Source: Misgurnus anguillicaudatus
Lineage: Eukaryota; Chordata; Actinopteri; Cypriniformes; Cobitidae
Reading direction: 5' to 3'
Assembly (NCBI RefSeq): GCF_027580225.2
Contig: NC_073348.2
Location: forward strand, 24,858,001 to 24,922,000
DNA length: 64,000 nt
This document shows positions 58,860 through 64,000 of this stretch, one piece after another (the stretch's first letter is position 1; each line of letters begins with the position of its first letter). A model generated the notes under the pieces. It ran no database searches. It saw only the letters and a list, made by a program, of their open reading frames with translations, and was not told the DNA's origin. A program made the position numbers and the translations under genes.

Positions 58860-61800
58860 AATCCAGAAGCAAATGAACCTGTCTCCACATCATCATGATT
58901 CAGCGAGGAGGTTGAGGAGTCCCAGGTGCTGGCTTTATTTGTACAGTATAATTAAAAGCCACATTGGATGAGCAATACTAAATTAATTGTTAAAAATTGG
59001 AGCTCTTATTCTGCAAATTTCCTTTTGAAACAACAGACGTAATTACTGGTCATGAATGAAGGAAAAGACCTAGTGCCATTAGTTGTAGGGCACTGGGGCC
59101 ATTAGGGATGTGCCAAATTGGGCTAATTTTCACTGAGGGCCATGTGCGTGGTGAAGTGATGGAGAGAGAAAAAAAGACAAGAAAGAGAGAGGAGGTAGAG
59201 AAAAGGATTAGCTGTAGAAGGGACTTGGGAACGGTGAGTAATGAAGCCGCAGCCAAATGAAGTGCACCAGTCAAACATTTAAGAATTAGATGTTCTGTAA
59301 ATTAAAGATGGTTATCGTGACCGCTCTGCCTTTAAGCATCTTTTAAACATGTGCGGGTGTTTCATTACAGCCGAGTCCCAATGGAGTCACATTGCCTGAT
59401 AATGATAAACATCTGCTCAGTGGGACAATTTTAATTTACGCACCTTTGTTCTGGAGGATTAGTTCTCTATGCTATCACATGCTATTTTTAAAAATGCTAC
59501 ATTCTGTACGCTCTGTTCAGGCAGTAATAGCACCACTAACATTTTTTTTTGTAACATAGATTGCATCGTTTATTTATGAATCCATTCACTCTGTTTAAAA
59601 TAAGCCTAATAGTTTTATGCTCCATTCAGTTTTGTTTGTTATAACAACCATTTAGCAAGTATGCTCCCTCAAAATGCATTATTAATATCTAGTACTATTG
59701 AATCGAATCAAATTAAAAGTCTGTATTGTCATATTTAACAAAATGAATACATCGAAAATAACGTACAAATTATGAACTACATTAGTGAACATTGTTCACT
59801 TGCATACATTTGTGTTTGTGTTTCTTTTTTGTTCAATTTTGTTTGTACAGTACCATCAGATCTTAAATTTTCCCACACCCCGAATTTTAGTTTAACCCCT
59901 TAAATCCTAAGCCATCTGCTCTCACATGATGTCCAAAACACACATGCACATCTCTCTTGCACAGGCTTGTCGCAGCCGGGCACCTGAGTGGCCAAATATG
60001 CACGTGACAGCCCTCAGTCGTCATCTCGTCTACCCAGATAAAGACTGTGCGCGGTGCGATAACGCCGGCCGTCTCGGCTCCAGCGCCCTTAGGGTTTTAG
60101 GCAGAATGGGAGAAGCTAATCTCAGACACAATAACCAGCAGAGATGACAGACCAACACACTGCAGCTGTGTCACGGCGCTGTGCACATCACACATTAGCC
60201 ATTCACTGAGGGGGAGAGGGGGGAATAAAACCTCTGTGGAGGATTTGCCAAATGTCTGACTGCTCCTGTGTTTCAGTTTTCCTATATGTCTGTTTGCATT
60301 ATCTTCTGGTCCATGTTAGTGAGGTTGGCCTGCAATTATTGGTTTATTGTGGCACTTTGTGATAGACAATTTTCTTCCATCGCATCCTTTGACATCTGTC
60401 CCTTTTATGTGCTCTGACTGATAGGCGAGTGTGTTTATTGCTTACTGAGGTCTCTGTGTGTGTGTGTTGTGCGCTTTAATCCTGGTTTGATGCTATATCT
60501 CAAAGCGTATGATAGCCTATGGTATCTGTTTAACCTCCACATTTTTGATTTTTTATATAAAAGAGGCTTGGATGAAAAGACAAAGTGTGTGTGTGGTTAC
60601 AAAAAAAGATTATTTGTTTAGTTTATGTACTCCTAATGTGTATTATGAAGTGTCCCGGCTCTGTTGTACCACAACAGACTTAAGTGTTTGTAATTGAAAG
60701 AACATTCACACTTTGTGTTGATGGTTGATGGTGACTCACCTGCTGTATTCACATTTCTTTGTATCTCATTGCCTCTTTTTTCCCCATCATTTTTTTCCAA
60801 ATGTAGAAAGAGAGCCCGCCCCCAATAGGTCACTTTCCTAATCTGAAAAGACACAATTTCACATGCGTGTTTAGCATCGGAATAAGCCCCCATCCAATCA
60901 GTGGACGAAACACATCGCCCCTCACTTGGTCATGATGATGTCACAGGGGTGTGTGTCTTTGTGTGTGTGTGTAAGCGCGTTGCGTAGCGAGTGGGCACGC
61001 GGGCTGCGCGGAGCATTGGCTCAAATCTGAGATTTATTGTGTCGCCCAGCTCCTTATTTTTGTTGTCACTCCGCCTTCTTTTTCGTTTAACGTCACATTC
61101 GCATCAATCATCACTTTTCTCCCCTCCATCTGCGTCTCACCATCCATCTCCCGCTCTTCTCCATCACTATATTTTTCCCTTCCCCGTATCAGTCGGTCCA
61201 TCCTTCCTTTCCCATTTATCACGACTCCACGATTGTTACTGTGCATTTGGGCTCTGACAGTATTATTACACCTCGGGCTTACAAGATGTGCTTGCTGTGC
61301 TGTTTGCTCTTTTATTTGTATTTTTTTGGCTTTAAACAGGCTGGAAGCGTACAAAGTACACACATCATAAAGCTCGCAAAATTAAATTGTTAGAAAGGGA
61401 GCGGGTGTCAGAAATGTTCCACGTAAGACCATAATCAGCTTCATTATATTGGTGTGCGACTTGTCCATTTGGTGGTCTATCAAAAATTATTTTAAAAGGA
61501 GAGAAAATGCCTTTATTTCACAGCCAGGGCTGATTGCTGAAGCGTTTCAAAGCCATTTGACTGAAAATGAGCGCAGCTCAAGCGTGGAAATGGCAAGCTG
61601 TTTATGATGTCACCTAAACCCTGACTCATTCTGTAGGTTTCTATTCTGTAAAAATGCACGTCGGGCCGGTAGCGCAGATCTCTTTTGAGATACCAGCTTG
61701 TTTTCGCAATTAAAAAGTCATTTTCCTCCCTCGATTCGCAGCTAAATCTGCCTGACATTTGTTCGCCATGTTTTGAATGACGAGCCAATGGCGTGCCTTC

Positions 61801-62950
61801 GGCTCAGCCGTTTCTGATTGAACAATGAGCGGAGTCTCGCTTTCGGAGGTTGCTCCATTGGGGTATTTATACACTAAAGTGCGACGACCCCTTCAGTCCA
61901 ATCAGCAGCTGCCGTATTAGAGCTAAAACCAAATGGTGGTTTGTTGTTTTGCTCTCGTGTTCTTTAAGAGCGTGCAGCCGCATTGGCCAATCATTGCCGC
62001 AGCGTGCCGTCTTTGTGATTTCTTTGGAATGCTGTTGTTTGCTTAAATTGCTCTCTTCTTACACAAGAAAACCGGAATGGGGAGCGTGCAGCTGTAGAAA
62101 GGGTGGCTGATTGCGCCTATTGTTTAGCGAGTGTGCCTCATGGGCACTCATGGGGTATTTGCCGCTCAAGGAGCCTGGGGTGTACGCAGAAGGGGGACTG
62201 TATGTGTGCAAGATTGTGTTTGTAATGAGGATGGGGATGGAGGTTAAAATGATGTCGAAAGGGTTCGCTTTATAATTTATGATAATTTTCGAAAAAGCGC
62301 TCTTTGGTCGGTAAAACCCCCATGAGGGACTCTTAAAGTAAGCCGTATTGACATACGCTATCATTGTTTCACAAAAGACACACGGTAAAGAACTCTAAAG
62401 GAGTTTGATGCCGTTTTCCCGCTTCCCTATTGTGTGCCGAATCAACTCGGCTTATAACCCGAAGTCCCATCTCTCACAATGATGTGTGTCTTTTCCTCGC
62501 TCGAAGGCGATATCAGTGAGACGGAAATGTTTTGACAGTAGTCTGTTCCAGAGCCATCATGTTTTTAAAAGACATTATCTGTTAATGTGATGATCTTTGA
62601 GGTTTCACTCTGCTTGACGTGCGACTTTGACATTGTTTTGTATCTCGCAAGATGCATCTGACTAAAGTGAGAACCGTGATTTGTTTTCCTGGCTTCTCCA
62701 TTCAGAGACACTTGTTTGGTTTAATTTATTGTGCGATACGAGTTCGAAGCCGGAAAAAGCGAGATTGACGTACGTTTATACATCTGTCTCTCTAATGACA
62801 GTATCTCAAGCTGCCACAAATTTGCATTGATGAGTGCCTGTGCGTGATGTGTAGCGTGTCTCTGCACATCAATGCAAATGTAGATTTTCCGAGGCCTGAA
62901 ATACAGCCACATCTGTAGATGTGAGGGTCTTTGAACATTCATGTTATCAT
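58860..62950. other. Low-repeat non-coding stretch, possible regulatory elements
   Basis: Apart from a CT-rich run at 61090-61230, this 4-kb stretch lacks the repeat families that dominate the rest of the window. It has complex sequence of balanced base composition and no credible exon. Blocks such as 59060-59290 and 61500-62460 look like the conserved non-coding DNA around developmental genes, but conservation cannot be judged from one sequence. Confidence 0.35.
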
Positions 62951-63050
62951 ATGTTGGCATTACGGCGACAGAACGAGAGAGAAAGAGAGAGAGAGACCGA
63001 ATGTGTGTGTACACTGTATATAAATTGGCAGGTTGTAATTAAATGTGCAG

Positions 63051-63110
63051 ACCTCTCCACTATCTCCTCCTCCAGCCCTGCGCCAGTGACGCACAAGCGG
63101 CTGCAGCAAA
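63051..63110 (+). CDS. Candidate internal exon of the same unidentified gene
   Basis: The segment between TGTGCAG and GTGAGT reads LSTISSSSPAPVTHKRLQQ once the leading AC joins the G from 50525 to make Asp. Length and phase fit, but the acceptor lacks a good pyrimidine tract and the peptide is low-complexity. Treat it as a guess. Confidence 0.25.
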
Positions 63111-64000
63111 GTGAGTCATCCAGCCCTAAGGATCACCAGCCCTCCCTCTATCTCTATATCCCCCTCTTCCCCAGTCCCCCCTTTTACCTCTGTCTCTCTC
63201 TTACCCTCCTCCATTCACTCCCTGCCCCTCCATCCCTCTTCCCCTGTTACCCACTTTCCCCTGACATTTCAAGTCACATGGTCTTCACTTCTTGACCAAT
63301 ACCTCAGTTTCTCCATCTCATCTTCCATCTTTCTCAGTCACTCTATCATTCTCACAGTCCCTATTACATTTCACCATTCCTTTTCCATTTCATAGTTCTG
63401 ATATATTTTGAGAAGTCAAGCTGATGCGTTATATATATGACAAAAAGGGCAGATGGCACTGAGTTAAGATAAAGGAGTTTTATCTTGTATGAATGATTAT
63501 GCTAATTGCAATAATACATGACGCGTATCTACAGTGGCAACGTAAGTATAAATAGGTCTGCCAGGACCATTAAATGTATATGAACGTTATGCAGATAAAT
63601 ATGATTAACCGTAAGAGACAAACAAAAGCCTGATTCATTGTATGACTCATTATTAATCACTACTTTCAAATATGCTGTCTTTCACAAATTGACAGCTGCA
63701 ACCAAAATAAGCAGGGCGTGTTGTAGGAAAGTGTATGAGCAACTGCGCAAGCAGAAAGTGTCTCGACGGTGACTTTAGATTAATTAGAAGTTATAGTAGT
63801 GAGTCAATTCTAAGGCTATCTTATACAAAAGTTGTCCAAAAAATGGTCCCAAGCATCACTGAGGTAAAGAGGTCATAATATGTATATACATTTGGTACTT
63901 TTGAGGTACTAATATGCACTCTTTGGCACTCATATGTACTGTGTAGGTGCAAAGGGCACCACCCCAGTGACAGCTAGGGACCATTTTGACATGTTTTTTT
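63111..64000. other. Window end: CT-rich DNA and a truncated MITE
   Basis: 63130-63400 is pyrimidine-rich, with long open frames that reflect composition. From 63838 a copy of the 32627-32830 MITE begins (AAATGGTCCCAAGCATC) and continues to the complementary GGGACCATTTTGACATG at the window end. Confidence 0.55.

Noticed and set aside
63111..63395. Long Ser/Pro/Leu-rich open frames
   Set aside because: The region is pyrimidine-rich and two frames are open together, which points to composition and not coding.

Overview
The window is nuclear DNA from a teleost fish, most likely a cyprinid. Genes have short exons with GT-AG introns, and their products match vertebrate families. Introns and intergenic DNA are full of fold-back (MITE-like) DNA transposons, Tc1-like elements, tRNA-derived SINEs and microsatellites of the cyprinid type. 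There are no operons, CRISPR arrays or bacterial features. The main coding models were built by joining exons by hand so that splice sites and reading phase agree throughout.

Layout: arrb2 (+, 1382-11071, beta-arrestin 2); a short ATG16-like coiled-coil gene (-, 12645-13689); med11 (+, 14345-15325); rnasek (-, 16205-17268) head-to-head with bacc1/C17orf49 (+, 17733-19917); a FAM122/PABIR-family gene (-, 23157-26855); an intronless P2Y-type GPCR (-, 29802-31076); a SCHIP1-like coiled-coil gene (-, 34931-38988); and a flavin-containing monooxygenase (-, 41113-47592). From about 48 kb to the end the DNA is gene-poor. It holds one candidate first coding exon (50458-50525), a phase-compatible second exon (63051-63110), many repeats, and a long low-repeat stretch (58.86-62.95 kb) that looks like regulatory DNA. 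arrb2, med11, rnasek and bacc1 all have human counterparts on 17p13, so the left third is a rearranged conserved synteny block.

The genes are housekeeping or signalling genes with separate jobs: receptor desensitisation, autophagy, Mediator, V-ATPase/RNase kappa, NURF-type chromatin remodelling, PP2A-B55 control, nucleotide sensing, merlin-associated scaffolding and xenobiotic oxidation. I see no sign that they form one pathway.

The most unusual non-coding signals are these. (1) Three related inverted repeats built around CGCGAGA/TCTCGCG lie at the 5' ends of arrb2, the ATG16-like gene and med11. (2) A complete hammerhead-ribozyme-like fold sits on a 133-bp insert flanked by 16-bp direct repeats in arrb2 intron 12. 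(3) A roughly 2-kb tetranucleotide array in arrb2 intron 10 is open in all three forward frames. (4) A tandem array rich in TGACGTCA-like sites is split by a hAT-type fold-back element with a clean 8-bp duplication. (5) The FMO stop codon lies at the very end of a repeat. I did not find a clearly new multi-gene system.
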